Assembly: GCA_963815475.1 (NCBI GenBank)
Contig: CAWFHD010000003.1
Location: forward strand, 1,612,001 to 1,676,000
Length of the DNA stretch: 64,000 nt
Direction: 5' to 3'
From: Sulfopaludibacter sp963815475
Lineage (GTDB): Bacteria > Acidobacteriota > Terriglobia > Bryobacterales > Bryobacteraceae
In this document: positions 39,078-47,325 of the stretch, piece after piece
Position numbering within the stretch: position 1 is the first letter of the stretch
How the letters are laid out: the number at the start of each line of letters is the position of its first letter
Made by a program: the position numbers and the translations under genes
The notes under the pieces: generated by a model
Database searches by the model: none
Told to the model about the DNA's origin: nothing
Seen by the model: only the letters and a program-made list of their open reading frames with translations

Positions 39078-40040
39078 TCAGCCCTGAGACCCCGGCTGTC
39101 GGACCAGCCCGACGTTCTGCAGGACCATATTCCAGTCCTTTCCTTGCTGCGTCGGGAGGTGAGCTTTGAAAATCAAGTCACTTCTTCCCGTTCTGCGGGC
39201 GACGCTCGCCGCAGCCTCGCGAATCACCTCCACCAAGTGGCATCCCGCATCATCGGCGTCGAATGCGGCCAGGATTTCGGCTCCTGCCGTCAGCCTGGCG
39301 ATGGTGGCTTGGACCAGTGCCGTTTGCCGCGAAGTTGGTCTGCCGCCCAGGCTGGCATAGCGGGTCTGGTCCTCCGCATCCGGAAACAGCGCGGCATAGG
39401 AGAGCGCGTCAACGGCACTCTCACTGAAGACCATGCGCCGGTCGGCCGGCTGGGTATGCGACAACCACAAACCCTTTTGGCCCCCAGCGGCAAAGCCGGT
39501 GAATCCACAATTCTTGATCTCGTATCCGCACAACCCCGCGGCATCGAAATGTGGAAATACCGTGTTGCCGCGGGAGTCGATCCGCATGCGGCCCGCAAAC
39601 CGCGGCGATAACAACACTGCCGCAGGCACACAGCGCTCATGTTCCAGGTACGGAAACCGCTGTGCGTCTGCCATGCGCCGGTACGCGACTTCGACACGCA
39701 TCCGATCCGGTCCGGCCGGCTCCAGTTTGGGAAACTGCGAGAAGATCGCAGGCCGGTCGATCCATGGCCGCAGGATCTGACGCACCGCACCGAGGCTCAG
39801 ATTCTGGCGCCTTTGCAGAAGATCGACGACGGTGCCGTTGTCCCGATCATCTCTCACCGAAAAGAAGACATAATGGCCATTGCCATTGCGCTTGACGACG
39901 ATCTTGTCGGCGCCGCGCCGCAGCACCGTGCTTCCGCGCCAGCTCTCGCGCCGGTCGATCTCATAGCCAAGGCTCACGGCAAATTCGCGTAAGTCGATCT
40001 CCCGTTTGAAAGCGTCGAGTTCGCTATCCTGATTCATCAT
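39078..40040 (-). CDS. TOPRIM-domain protein (DUF3991-like), IS21 passenger
   Basis: 320 residues. The N-terminal part (about 10-100: REFAVSLGYEIDRRESWRGS, HYVFFSVRDDRDNGTVVDLL) resembles DUF3991-type modules found with TOPRIM domains in plasmid and phage primase-like proteins. The TOPRIM domain (about 200-275) shows the Glu in MVFSESAVDALSYAAL and the D-x-D in LAAFDADDAGCHL. The C terminus holds KDWNMVLQ, similar to relaxase/primase tails. It lacks the polymerase domain of a full primase. Same strand as istAB, inside the element's inverted repeats, 48 bases after istB, so it moves with the element. Role unknown: could act on DNA during transposition or be a captured plasmid gene. Confidence 0.8.
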   Translation of the reverse strand: MMNQDSELDAFKREIDLREFAVSLGYEIDRRESWRGSTVLRRGADKIVVKRNGNGHYVFFSVRDDRDNGTVVDLLQRRQNLSLGAVRQILRPWIDRPAIFSQFPKLEPAGPDRMRVEVAYRRMADAQRFPYLEHERCVPAAVLLSPRFAGRMRIDSRGNTVFPHFDAAGLCGYEIKNCGFTGFAAGGQKGLWLSHTQPADRRMVFSESAVDALSYAALFPDAEDQTRYASLGGRPTSRQTALVQATIARLTAGAEILAAFDADDAGCHLVEVIREAAASVARRTGRSDLIFKAHLPTQQGKDWNMVLQNVGLVRQPGSQG

Positions 40041-40088
40041 CAGAAAACACCTTTTCCTTCCCTATTGCCCGTTTTTCTTCGTGGGTGA

Positions 40089-40844
40089 TCACTGGCTTTC
40101 CGCCGCTGTAGTTGTCGCCAGCTTGGTGCGCCAACTCCGCGGGCCGCACTTGAGCACATGCCCGTGATGCAGCAGGCGGTCCAGCATGGCGGTGACCGCG
40201 GCCGCATCGCCCAGCAGTTTTCCCCAGTCTTCCACGGGTCTGTTCGATGTCAGCAGCGTGCTCGCCCGCTCGTAACGCCGCATGATGATTTCCAGCAGGT
40301 CCTCGGCGGCGGTATGCGGCAGTTTGCGCATGCCGAAATCGTCGATGATGAGCAGCGGCACGCTGGCCACCGATTCCATGAACTGCTTGCGCGTACCCTC
40401 AACTATCGCCTCCGCCAGATTGTCCAGCAGCACATGGGTTTCCCGGTACATCACGCGATAGTTCTGTTGGATAGCGGCTTGCCCGATGGCTTGGCCCAAG
40501 TGACTCTTTCCCGTCCCACCTGGGCCCAGGAAAAGTGCATCTTCCCGCTTGCCGATGAAAGCACAGGTGGCGAGGTCAAACACCAGACTGCGATTCATCT
40601 TCGGGTTGAAAGTGAAGTCGAAGTTGTCCAGAGTCTTGTGCGGATCGCGGAAGGCGGCCTGTTTGCGCCGGCGATCCAAGAGTCTCTCGCTGCGGCGGGT
40701 AAGCTCGTCACTCACCAGACACGAGATCAGATCGATCGGCGCCATGGCTTCGGCCTGTGCTTGGCGCAGTCTGGTTTCCAGCACGGCGGCTGTGCCGCCG
40801 AGCCGGAGTTGTCGTAAAGCCCGTTGTAATTCAATCAGGTTCAT
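40089..40844 (-). CDS. istB: IS21 helper ATPase IstB
   Basis: 251 residues from ATG at 40844, which overlaps the istA stop (ATGA). AAA+ ATPase with Walker A GPGGTGKSHLGQAIG (about 108), Walker B VPLLIIDDFGMRKL (about 165), sensor STLLTSNRPVEDWGKLLGD and the DRLLHHGHVL box of IstB. It stimulates IstA, selects targets and gives target immunity in the family. The upstream frame is open to 41321 but belongs to istA. Confidence 0.95.
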   Translation of the reverse strand: MNLIELQRALRQLRLGGTAAVLETRLRQAQAEAMAPIDLISCLVSDELTRRSERLLDRRRKQAAFRDPHKTLDNFDFTFNPKMNRSLVFDLATCAFIGKREDALFLGPGGTGKSHLGQAIGQAAIQQNYRVMYRETHVLLDNLAEAIVEGTRKQFMESVASVPLLIIDDFGMRKLPHTAAEDLLEIIMRRYERASTLLTSNRPVEDWGKLLGDAAAVTAMLDRLLHHGHVLKCGPRSWRTKLATTTAAESQ

Positions 40845-42487
40845 GGTTGGTTCTCCTGGGTTTTGCTTTGGATGAAATCGCGGTATTCGGTGAGTTCGCG
40901 GATGAGCGGATCCACTTGGCGCAGGCTCAGCGGCAGTTGCGGACCCCGTTCCAGATAGCGGCGCACAAAACGGTAGTAGTTGGAAGCGCCGGCCTCCAGG
41001 GCCACGGCGCAGGCATCTTCCACCATCGCCGAGCCATGCTTCTTGGCCATCGCCACCATACCCTGAATGCGGCGCACGGCGACTTGTCCTTCTTCCTCGT
41101 ACATCTTGCGGCACACAACGCCAATCTGCTGACCGGCGCGGCCGGCGCGCAGCAGTAGCTGTTGCGTCCCCGGCGGTGTGTGTTTGGGGCGGTCCTCGTC
41201 CTTGATCCGATGCTTGCCCCGCAGCTGCGGCAGGTGTTCCCGCAACAGCTCCCCGGTCTGCGGGTGCAGCAGCCGGACGTAGTGGTGATCCCATTGCACC
41301 GGAACCTCCTGTCCGATCCACCCTGGCGGCGCGCTGTAGTAGGCCGCATCCACTTCCACGCAGCCATCCAGATTGACCTTGCGCTTGCCATATTGGTAGT
41401 AGCGGAAAGGTTCGAGCGGCAAGGGAAGCAAGAGGGGTTTTTCTTCGCCGAACATGGCCGCCACTTGCCGTTTGGTAGTGCCGTGAATGCGGGTGTCGGC
41501 CCAGCGTTCCTCCCAGTGATCCAGGTAGGCCTGAGCTTCGTCCAGGCTTTCGAAGCGCTGTCCCTTGAGGGGCGTTTTCTTCGCATGGCCGACACCTGAC
41601 TCGACCTTCCCCTTGCGATCCGGATCGCGCACGCGGCAGGCCAGAGCTACCGAGCCGTAGTGGGACAGCACGTCGCGGTACAGGGGATTGAGCGTGGGAT
41701 CGTAGATGTCGGGGGTCAGGACGCCCTCTTTGAGGTTATCCAGTACCACCACCTTGGTGACGCCCCCCAATCGGCGAAAAGCTTTTTCGTGCAACTCCGC
41801 CCAGATCTGGGAACTGGAACCGAATACCAGCAGCCGCACCGCTTTGCGGCTGTAACCCAGCGTCAGTACAAACAGGCGGGTACGGCGATATTTGCCGCTG
41901 CCGGAGTCGCGCACCATGGGGCCCGATCCGTAATCCACCTGGCATTCTTCCCCGGGTGCAGTTTCGATCACTGCGCAGGCTTCCGGCGACGACTTGCCAC
42001 GGAGACCAACGATGAACCGCTTGACACTTTGATAGCCACCGGCGAAGCCGCTACGATCCACCAGGTCCTGCCAGATGCCTTTGGCGTTGCGGCCCTTCAA
42101 GAGTTCCAATTCGATGCTTTCCCGGTATGGCTCGCAGGCACTACGGCCGGCGGATACGTTGGCTGTGGCCGCCGGCTGGGACGCCAATACAGCGTTAGAA
42201 TCGGGGGTCAGTTCGGCGCGATTGGCCGGTTTTGCCGGCTGGGGGTCGGGGATCACTTCGTTGGCCGGTTTTGCCGGCGCACTCCGTCCCCAACCACCAG
42301 ATGGACGCAGACCTATGCCTGCCGCTCGTAGATAATCAGCGGCGGTTTCTCGACGGACACCGGTGGTCTTCTGAATCTTGCGCAGGGACCAACCGAGCCG
42401 CCCTAATGCTATGACTTGCTGCTTCTTTTCCTCGTTCAAGACATTGCTCACATCGACCGAGGGTAGCCGCCCTCGCGTCAAAATCAA
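40841..42487 (-). CDS. istA: IS21 transposase IstA
   Basis: 548 residues in the longest frame; the conserved N terminus begins near VLNEEKKQQVIALGRLGWSL, so a start some 16 codons in (TTG) is possible. HTH (RKIQKTTGVRRETAADYLRA), DDE residues D in ECQVDYGSGP, D in KVVVLDNLKEGV and E in GKVESGVGHAK, then the C-terminal beta domain (VEVDAAYYSAPPGWIGQEV). Between HTH and catalytic core is a Pro/Ala linker (AKPANEVIPDPQPAKPAN) encoded by copies of the IS-end motif. Intact. Confidence 0.95.
   Translation of the reverse strand: MILTRGRLPSVDVSNVLNEEKKQQVIALGRLGWSLRKIQKTTGVRRETAADYLRAAGIGLRPSGGWGRSAPAKPANEVIPDPQPAKPANRAELTPDSNAVLASQPAATANVSAGRSACEPYRESIELELLKGRNAKGIWQDLVDRSGFAGGYQSVKRFIVGLRGKSSPEACAVIETAPGEECQVDYGSGPMVRDSGSGKYRRTRLFVLTLGYSRKAVRLLVFGSSSQIWAELHEKAFRRLGGVTKVVVLDNLKEGVLTPDIYDPTLNPLYRDVLSHYGSVALACRVRDPDRKGKVESGVGHAKKTPLKGQRFESLDEAQAYLDHWEERWADTRIHGTTKRQVAAMFGEEKPLLLPLPLEPFRYYQYGKRKVNLDGCVEVDAAYYSAPPGWIGQEVPVQWDHHYVRLLHPQTGELLREHLPQLRGKHRIKDEDRPKHTPPGTQQLLLRAGRAGQQIGVVCRKMYEEEGQVAVRRIQGMVAMAKKHGSAMVEDACAVALEAGASNYYRFVRRYLERGPQLPLSLRQVDPLIRELTEYRDFIQSKTQENQP
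42222..42273. repeat. Internal copies of the IS21 end motif inside istA
   Basis: TTGGCCGGTTTTG at 42222-42234 and again at 42261-42273, with CGGGGATCACTTC at 42247-42259 between. These are the same words that build the terminal repeats (TTGGCCGGTTTTG-AAGTGATCC). Confidence 0.8.
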
Positions 42488-42506
42488 CGTCCTGAATGAT
42501 GGTTAT

Positions 42507-42559
42507 CGTTGGCCGGTTTTGAAGTGATCCTCTATGGCCGGTTTTGGGTGATCCCCGAG
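42507..42559. repeat. IS21 right terminal inverted repeat
   Basis: 53 bases ending GTGATCCCCGAG at the outer edge; contains two inverse copies of the end motif. Starts 20 bases upstream of the istA frame, so it also overlaps the transposase promoter region. Confidence 0.9.
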
Positions 42560-42567
42560 GCCCACGC
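42560..42567. repeat. Target-site duplication, right copy
   Basis: GCCCACGC, identical to 38933-38940. Confidence 0.88.
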
Positions 42568-43047
42568 GAAGGTGCCCCCGTGGCCGTCCACTTTCTGCTG
42601 TCGTGAGACCCTTTGTTGGGACTATTCCACTTACTATGAAGAAGAAATTGTTGCGGTCCCTTGATGCCTCTTTTCCCGCCGTAATGCAAAAAAATAATCC
42701 GCAGAACGTCAGCGGTCGTCAAACCCGTCGGCGCAGGTGGATGCGTGTATCCCAACAGACAGCGGACGTCCCGAAAGGAGTAGGAACGGAGCGCCCAATA
42801 GCCGTCCGGTTTCTGAATCCAGTCCCTGTAGTCACAGAACGGCCGCGCTGATTTTCGACTTCTACGAAGCGTCCGGATTCAGGACCGGGAGGTCCATCGA
42901 AAACAATGTCGACAAACATGATTACATTATGCCGCGGTAGCTCAGGGGCGGGAACGTAGGCCGATTCGCCTCAACTGGCGCATTGCATCTGGTTAGCATT
43001 GTGATATCGGTGGTAATCCAGCCCCTGCAGTGGGAATGTCGCTTCGC
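42568..43047. other. Intergenic, no supported gene
   Basis: No recognisable protein. GCCGCGGTAGCTCAG (42932-42946) looks like the 5' end of a tRNA but no T arm or acceptor 3' strand follows. Confidence 0.4.
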
Positions 43048-43563
43048 TTACCGCTGAATACTATTCCGAATCGCACTTATCCACTCGGATAATAGCGGGA
43101 TGTGAACTCTGCGTCGAGCCGGCTGCGATTCGGCGGCATCTTGTAGCAGGGAAACAATCTGAGCCGCAGGCACACGCCTCACAACCGCGTCCACCGACGC
43201 GTAACGTACCACGCGGCCAGGGTCAGTAATGAAGACCGATGGCTTGGCGATGCCGCCTTTCTCGCCTGAATTGTAGATGTCCCAGTCCCTAACGACGCGA
43301 CGTTCCGTATCGCACAAAATCGGAAAAGGCAAAGAGAGGTGGCTCCGCAGGGCCTCCGACTTGTCGGGCGCGTCCACCGAGACAGCTACTACGCTCGCGC
43401 CCGCCGATCGGATTTCCGGGTAGTGCTCTCGGTAGTCCGCCAACTGGCGAAGGCAGAAAGGTCACCAATTACCGCGATAGAAGAGCAGGACGAGGCGGCC
43501 GTGCGAGGTCAACTCCGATAGCCGCTGCGGCACTCCTGTCGAGTTTTCAGAGACCGAGCCCAC
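43048..43563 (-). CDS. Peroxiredoxin-like protein, candidate selenoprotein (in-frame UGA at redox site)
   Basis: AhpC/TSA-type thiol peroxidase. Reading the minus strand, STGVPQRLSELTSHG-RLVLLFYRGNW is followed by TGA (43464-43462) and then PFCLRQLADYREHY in the same frame, through VVAVSVDAPDKSEALRSHL, FPILCDTERRVVRDW and AKPSVFITDPGRVVRYASVD to the stop at 43048. Family members have RGxWCPxC here, so the UGA sits exactly at the first, redox-active Cys: U-x-x-C. A 6-bp hairpin with loop AGUU begins 11 bases after the UGA. A mutated Cys codon (TGC to TGA) is the alternative. The GTG at 43563 is a provisional start; the true N terminus may be the exon at 45597-45699, split off by the group II intron. 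If the UGA is a stop, only an inactive C-terminal piece would be made. Confidence 0.6.
43436..43464 (-). promoter_or_regulatory. Candidate bacterial SECIS hairpin after the UGA
   Basis: UGA at 43464-43462, then stem UUCGCC (43451-43446) / GGCGGA (43441-43436) closing the loop AGUU, with the loop G 18 bases after the UGA. All six pairs form (one G-U). Size, distance and a loop G agree with bacterial SECIS elements, which bind SelB; they are loosely defined, so this is suggestive only. Confidence 0.45.
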
Positions 43564-43710
43564 GATGGCTACTCGGAAACAGGGCGTTAAGACGGTCGGG
43601 TCGAGGACTGGCGCGGTGTTCCGAAGGTCTGGCCTAGCTTGTTGCTCCCCGTTTCCGTTGGGAGTGCCTCAATAGCCGAACCGTGAATCCGTTTCCAGCC
43701 CCCGCCACAT

Positions 43711-43746
43711 CGCACCCAGCGTGCGGATTTCCCGCACTGGGCGCAC
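43711..43746 (-). ncRNA. Group II intron domain V
   Basis: GTGCGCCCAG-TGCGG-GAAA-TCCGCA-CG-CTGGGTGCG folds into the expected two-part helix with a GAAA tetraloop and a 2-base bulge. The catalytic triad appears as CGC rather than the more common AGC. Confidence 0.75.
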
Positions 43747-43776
43747 CTGTTTGCTTGGTGCCAAGAGTTATGGGGC

Positions 43777-45084
43777 CTATCGTGCCGGGGCGACTTTCGC
43801 ACCTGACCATCGACGCAACTGGTATTCGTTAAACAAACCCAGCCGGTCGTACAGCCATTCGCTACTCCACCGCTTCCAGCCGAAGCCCTTGCGTCCCCGG
43901 GCACGCATCAGATGCTGCCTAACCTTCTTCTCTACCCAGCGTTTAACCATCGAAAAACAGGAACTCGAATGTCCGACCCGAAAGTAGTTCACCCAACCAC
44001 GCAGAATCGGATTGATTTTCGCAATCACAGTCTCCACTGGCCAGCTGACGTGTTTTCGGAAGATCTCCCTGAGCTTTTCAAACAGCGCTGTCCGCTTCTT
44101 CAGCTTGGGCGCGTAGTACGGTCGCCACTTCCGCCGAAGGCTCAGTATGCGCCGGTACTCAAAACCCAGGAAGCTAAAGCTCTCTCCCTTTTTCAGATCT
44201 ACCATCCGACTCTTGTCCTCGTTGATCGCAACGCCTAGCTTCACGAACTCCTCGCGCAGTCGCCTGTTTACCGCCTTCACCAGCCAGTCACTCCGCCGTT
44301 CGGCGTCGGTCAAGATCACCATGTCATCCGCAAAACGTGCATATTGGATGTTGGTGTATTTGCCTCTCCGCGTGATGTCTATCGCTTTCTCCAGCATCCG
44401 GTCTACCTCATTCAGATAGAGGTTGCTGAGCAACGGCGAAATCACCCCGCCTTGGGGAACGCCTTTCTTCCCGGTCGCTTGCAGAATCATCTTGAGCAAA
44501 TGCATGACTGCATCATCTCGGACCCGTCGCGCCACTTTCTCTAACAGCAGAGAGTGCTGCACGTTATCGAAATAGGCGGTGAGATCCAAATCAATGATGC
44601 GCGTCTTCTCCTCGACAATCCCTTGGGCCACCCGGGCTACGGCTTCATGTGCTGTCCGTTTCGGTCGATATCCATACGACCCCGGTTGGAAATCCGCTTC
44701 GAAGATCGGCTCCAGGATGAGCTTTAACGCCCCCTGGACCACTCGATCACGGATGGCAGGAATCGACAGGACGCGGACCTTTTTGCCCCCATCCTTTGGT
44801 ATCTCCTTCTTCCGTGCCCGCATGGGCCGATACGTGTTGGTAACTAATTCCTCCCGAATCTGCCCGAGAAAACTCTCCGCGCCGCTTTCCTCGATGGCTT
44901 CGAACGTGACCCCATCAATACCTGGTGCCCCGCCATTACTTCTCGCCATCCGGTAGGCTTCCCGCAAAGTCTCCATCTTGCAGACGTGAACGTATAGTCC
45001 CCAGAAACGCCAAGACGGTTCTGCCTTCGCCTTGACATATAGACTCCTTCTCAGGTCCTGCAAACTGATGGGCGCTTTTATCAT
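43777..45084 (-). CDS. ltrA: Group II intron reverse transcriptase/maturase
   Basis: 435 residues from ATG 45084 (MIKAPISLQDLRRSL), preceded by AAGGGTGA; the frame is open to 45144. Reverse transcriptase blocks are complete: GGAPGIDGVT, RPMRARKKEIPK, RVLSIPAIRDRVVQGAL, PGSYGYRPKRTAHEAV, LDLTAYFDNVQHSLL, GVPQGGVISPLLSNLYL, YARFADDMVILT (catalytic ADD) and the maturase/GIIM domain (FRKHVSWPVETVIAKINPIL-RGWVNYFRVG). No HNH endonuclease domain is seen at the C terminus, so retrohoming would rely on other priming. Intact, suggesting recent arrival. Confidence 0.95.
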   Translation of the reverse strand: MIKAPISLQDLRRSLYVKAKAEPSWRFWGLYVHVCKMETLREAYRMARSNGGAPGIDGVTFEAIEESGAESFLGQIREELVTNTYRPMRARKKEIPKDGGKKVRVLSIPAIRDRVVQGALKLILEPIFEADFQPGSYGYRPKRTAHEAVARVAQGIVEEKTRIIDLDLTAYFDNVQHSLLLEKVARRVRDDAVMHLLKMILQATGKKGVPQGGVISPLLSNLYLNEVDRMLEKAIDITRRGKYTNIQYARFADDMVILTDAERRSDWLVKAVNRRLREEFVKLGVAINEDKSRMVDLKKGESFSFLGFEYRRILSLRRKWRPYYAPKLKKRTALFEKLREIFRKHVSWPVETVIAKINPILRGWVNYFRVGHSSSCFSMVKRWVEKKVRQHLMRARGRKGFGWKRWSSEWLYDRLGLFNEYQLRRWSGAKVAPAR

Positions 45085-45596
45085 TTCACCCTTGCCTCCC
45101 GTTTTGTTAGAGCCATTACAAACAGCAGGGCCTCTTCGCTCCACGGACGTTACTCCGCTTCCTCGCTACTACAGACCCAGCCGAATCCCTCTCGCCGTCC
45201 ACCGACTTCCCGGTGCTACCGGTTATACGGCTTCCCTGCTCCGCCGATTTCTCGGCGGGACGAGGAGGGTTTCTCCAGTTGCTTAGCATGACCTTGTCAC
45301 CGTGCTGTCCCTACCAACCCCGCCGAAGTGTTTCGCCGCGTCAGTCCTTGCGACGATCCATGCTGCCTTCGCCCGATAACTGAGGGCTCGGCCTTCGGGT
45401 TCACTACTTTCGAGGCCATATGGGTTCACTTGCGTTACGGCCCGGTGATTCGCTCACCATCCTTTTTAGATGGCTTTGTCAATAGGCTTCAGGATTTTCA
45501 GTCTCCTTCCTTCCTGCTATTCAAGCTACGGGGCTTTGAACTTTTACCCCGGTGGGACTTTCACCCACTGTTCATGCCAGCCTTCGCTGGACGCAC

Positions 45597-45699
45597 AAAT
45601 ATCGGTGAGTATTCCTGCCCTCGTGTCGAGTAGGTCATCGGGGGCGATGCCTGTCATGCCGCCAAGTGTAGTGGCGTAGTCCTGCCGGAACTGCAACAT
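45597..45699 (-). other. Possible 5' exon of the intron-interrupted peroxiredoxin gene
   Basis: ATG at 45699, after GAAGAATTG, opens 34 codons (MLQFRQDYATTLGG, APDDLLDTRAGILTDI) that run directly into the intron 5' end. Such a helical start (L-x-x-FR-x-DY) is common in peroxiredoxin-like proteins, whose core lies just beyond the intron on the same strand. It overlaps the L,D-transpeptidase 3' end by 65 bases in another frame. Inference only. Confidence 0.4.
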
Positions 45700-46510
45700 C
45701 AATTCTTCGCCACTTGCGGCTGATGTCGCCGTCCCACCCCAAATGTGGGAACGGTGTGCTGAGTATGTGAATCGGATCGCCAATCGCGAGCAGGCTGAAC
45801 GCTTCGATCGCATCTTGATTCCGCAGTCGAACACATCCGTGGGATGCCTGCGTGCCGATGGTCTCGGTTTGCTTCGTGCCATGGATGCCCAACTCGACGC
45901 GCCCCTCTTTGTTGCCGGTATGGAGGAATCCCAGCCAACGAGCAGACACACCTGGCGCGCCAGTGGGACTATCATCCATATCAATCACCCTGAACTCACC
46001 CGCTGGCGTGGGATAGTCCACCCTGCCGATCGCAATTGGATATGACGCGAGTACGTTATCTCCTTCCTCGATAATCATGATGCGGTCGGCCAGGCTTACA
46101 AAAACTTCTCTGCCGGTTTGGCCTCTCGATACGCTTGTGCCCGCCCGCTCGGCCGCAGAGTTGACATCGATGCTGGAGACTGTTGCAATCGTCGGTGCTC
46201 CCCAGGCTATCTGTTGTCTATCCTCTCCTGGTGGCGGGCGTGGCGATATGGCATACGACCGGCTATTGCTGCAACCGCCGCAACCCGTGCCTGCATTCCC
46301 CGACATGGCCTCGACCGCGGCTCCGGCCGCCGCACTTTTGGCCGTACTATTGGTGTTCTGTTGCTGAACTTGCGCCAGTTGCAGTGCCTGCCTCGACGGC
46401 TGTAGCTCTGCCATGGTCGCAGGCTGTGTTTGCGCGGATGCGTGCGGCATCATCGCAGCCGTCACGATCGGCGTTAGCAAGAACAATATGGATCTCGCCC
46501 AGTGTCCCAT
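45635..46510 (-). CDS. L,D-transpeptidase (YkuD) family protein
   Basis: 291 residues with a signal peptide (SILFLLTPIVTAAMMPHASA). A Gln/Ala-rich linker precedes a Gly-Cys region, then the YkuD catalytic domain (about 140-260) with IHGTKQTETIG and the nucleophile motif ASHGCVRLRNQDAI. It would make or remodel 3-3 peptidoglycan cross-links or anchor proteins in the periplasm. The last 30 residues (RKWRRIDVAVPAG onwards) are unlike the family, so the C terminus may be altered by a frameshift. Confidence 0.85.
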   Translation of the reverse strand: MGHWARSILFLLTPIVTAAMMPHASAQTQPATMAELQPSRQALQLAQVQQQNTNSTAKSAAAGAAVEAMSGNAGTGCGGCSNSRSYAISPRPPPGEDRQQIAWGAPTIATVSSIDVNSAAERAGTSVSRGQTGREVFVSLADRIMIIEEGDNVLASYPIAIGRVDYPTPAGEFRVIDMDDSPTGAPGVSARWLGFLHTGNKEGRVELGIHGTKQTETIGTQASHGCVRLRNQDAIEAFSLLAIGDPIHILSTPFPHLGWDGDISRKWRRIDVAVPAGLRHYTWRHDRHRPR

Positions 46511-46860
46511 CTGGCCTCCTCAGGTGCATCGTGCGATACGCGCTCGGCTGGCGTCCGGGTGACATCAAGTCTAATGTCCCTACTGATTGTGATGCTTCGC
46601 CCACCACGTAGATGCTTTTTGGTACGATTCGACAGCCTATTGGTGGCCGGGGATGCAGCTCAGCTGGTCGCCGGCGGGGTCCAAAGGAACGATGTGCAGA
46701 CAGTTCGGAATCTAGCGTATCCAGGCGAGGCTGCTGTTCTTCGTGGAAGAGGCGCGATAGCTCGTCGTTAACCAGCTTGATCGTTGAGCGGGTTCGCAGA
46801 TCACCCCCATTTAGCCCTAGGCCGATCCAGGTTTCGCGACGCGGGGCATACGCCTGGCCA

Positions 46861-47325
46861 TCAGCGAGCAGTATCCGCCCTTATCGGTAGCTGTCCCGCC
46901 AGTGGCTCGTTATCGGTCACATCGGAGCAGGTTTGGGCTCGATGAAAGGATCGATTTCCTATTGCATGGGCACGCCGAAGCCCATCCGGGAGCGCGGCGA
47001 GTTCTTGGTTGTGGCCGCGGAGGATCGCCAGAACGCCGGGCACGTCATAGCGGGTTCGCGCTCGGGCGGCGAGGAGGGCCTCGATGCAGGTGCTCAAGCG
47101 TTTCGGGTCGCGGACGTAGGGGTGGATCACTTAGTCGAGCGCCGTGCCGGATTCTTTGGGGTTGGCACGATTGGGTTCAGCGTCGTGATCGAGCAGCCGC
47201 TGAATGGCAACGGGGTCGAGGTCTCTGGCGGAGACATTCTCTTCCCAGCCAGTTGCATTCCCCATTGGAGGATCAGCCTCTGGGTAGTGGTCAGTTTCGC
47301 GAATGCCGCGAATCTCTAAGCGCTC
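46861..47325 (-). pseudogene. Ankyrin-repeat protein fragment with in-frame stop
   Basis: The frame GNATGWEENVSARDLDPVAI-QRLLDHDAEPNRANPKESG ends in TAA and resumes at once as VIHPYVRDPKRLSTCIEALL, YDVPGVLAILRGHNQELAAL, the pattern of ankyrin repeats. Both ends are truncated. A 120-codon open frame without a start follows on the same strand (about 46888-46520; DGQAYAPRRETWIGLGLN) and is unrecognised. Confidence 0.6.

Larger units (their letters stand above)
38941..42559 (-). mobile_element. IS21-family element carrying istA, istB and a TOPRIM gene
   Basis: 3619 bp, bounded by terminal inverted repeats beginning CTCGGGGATCAC on both sides and flanked by an 8-bp direct repeat (GCCCACGC). Each end contains two tandem copies of a GGATCAC-yyC-AAAACCGGCCA motif, the multiple-binding-site design of IS21 ends. 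Contents on the minus strand: istA, istB (overlap of 4 bases) and, 48 bases further, a TOPRIM-domain protein not part of standard IS21. All three frames are intact, suggesting recent insertion. Confidence 0.93.
43640..45596 (-). mobile_element. Group II intron (3' end approximate)
   Basis: The 5' end is GTGCGTCCAGCG at 45596 on the minus strand, followed by AACAGTGGGTGAAAGTCCCACC-like domain I sequence; an intron-encoded protein lies in domain IV and a domain V hairpin at 43746-43711. The 3' boundary lies beyond domain VI, somewhere about 43600-43690, and could not be fixed. The 5' exon ends in ...CACCGATATTT. Confidence 0.8.

Noticed and set aside
42932..43020. tRNA-like start GCCGCGGTAGCTCAG
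   Set aside because: No proper anticodon arm, T arm or acceptor 3' strand follows, so at most a fragment or chance match.
45328..45633. Open frame with ...LPRWDFHPL-type sequence on the plus strand
   Set aside because: This is the antisense of the structured group II intron 5' region, a well-known source of spurious hypothetical proteins.
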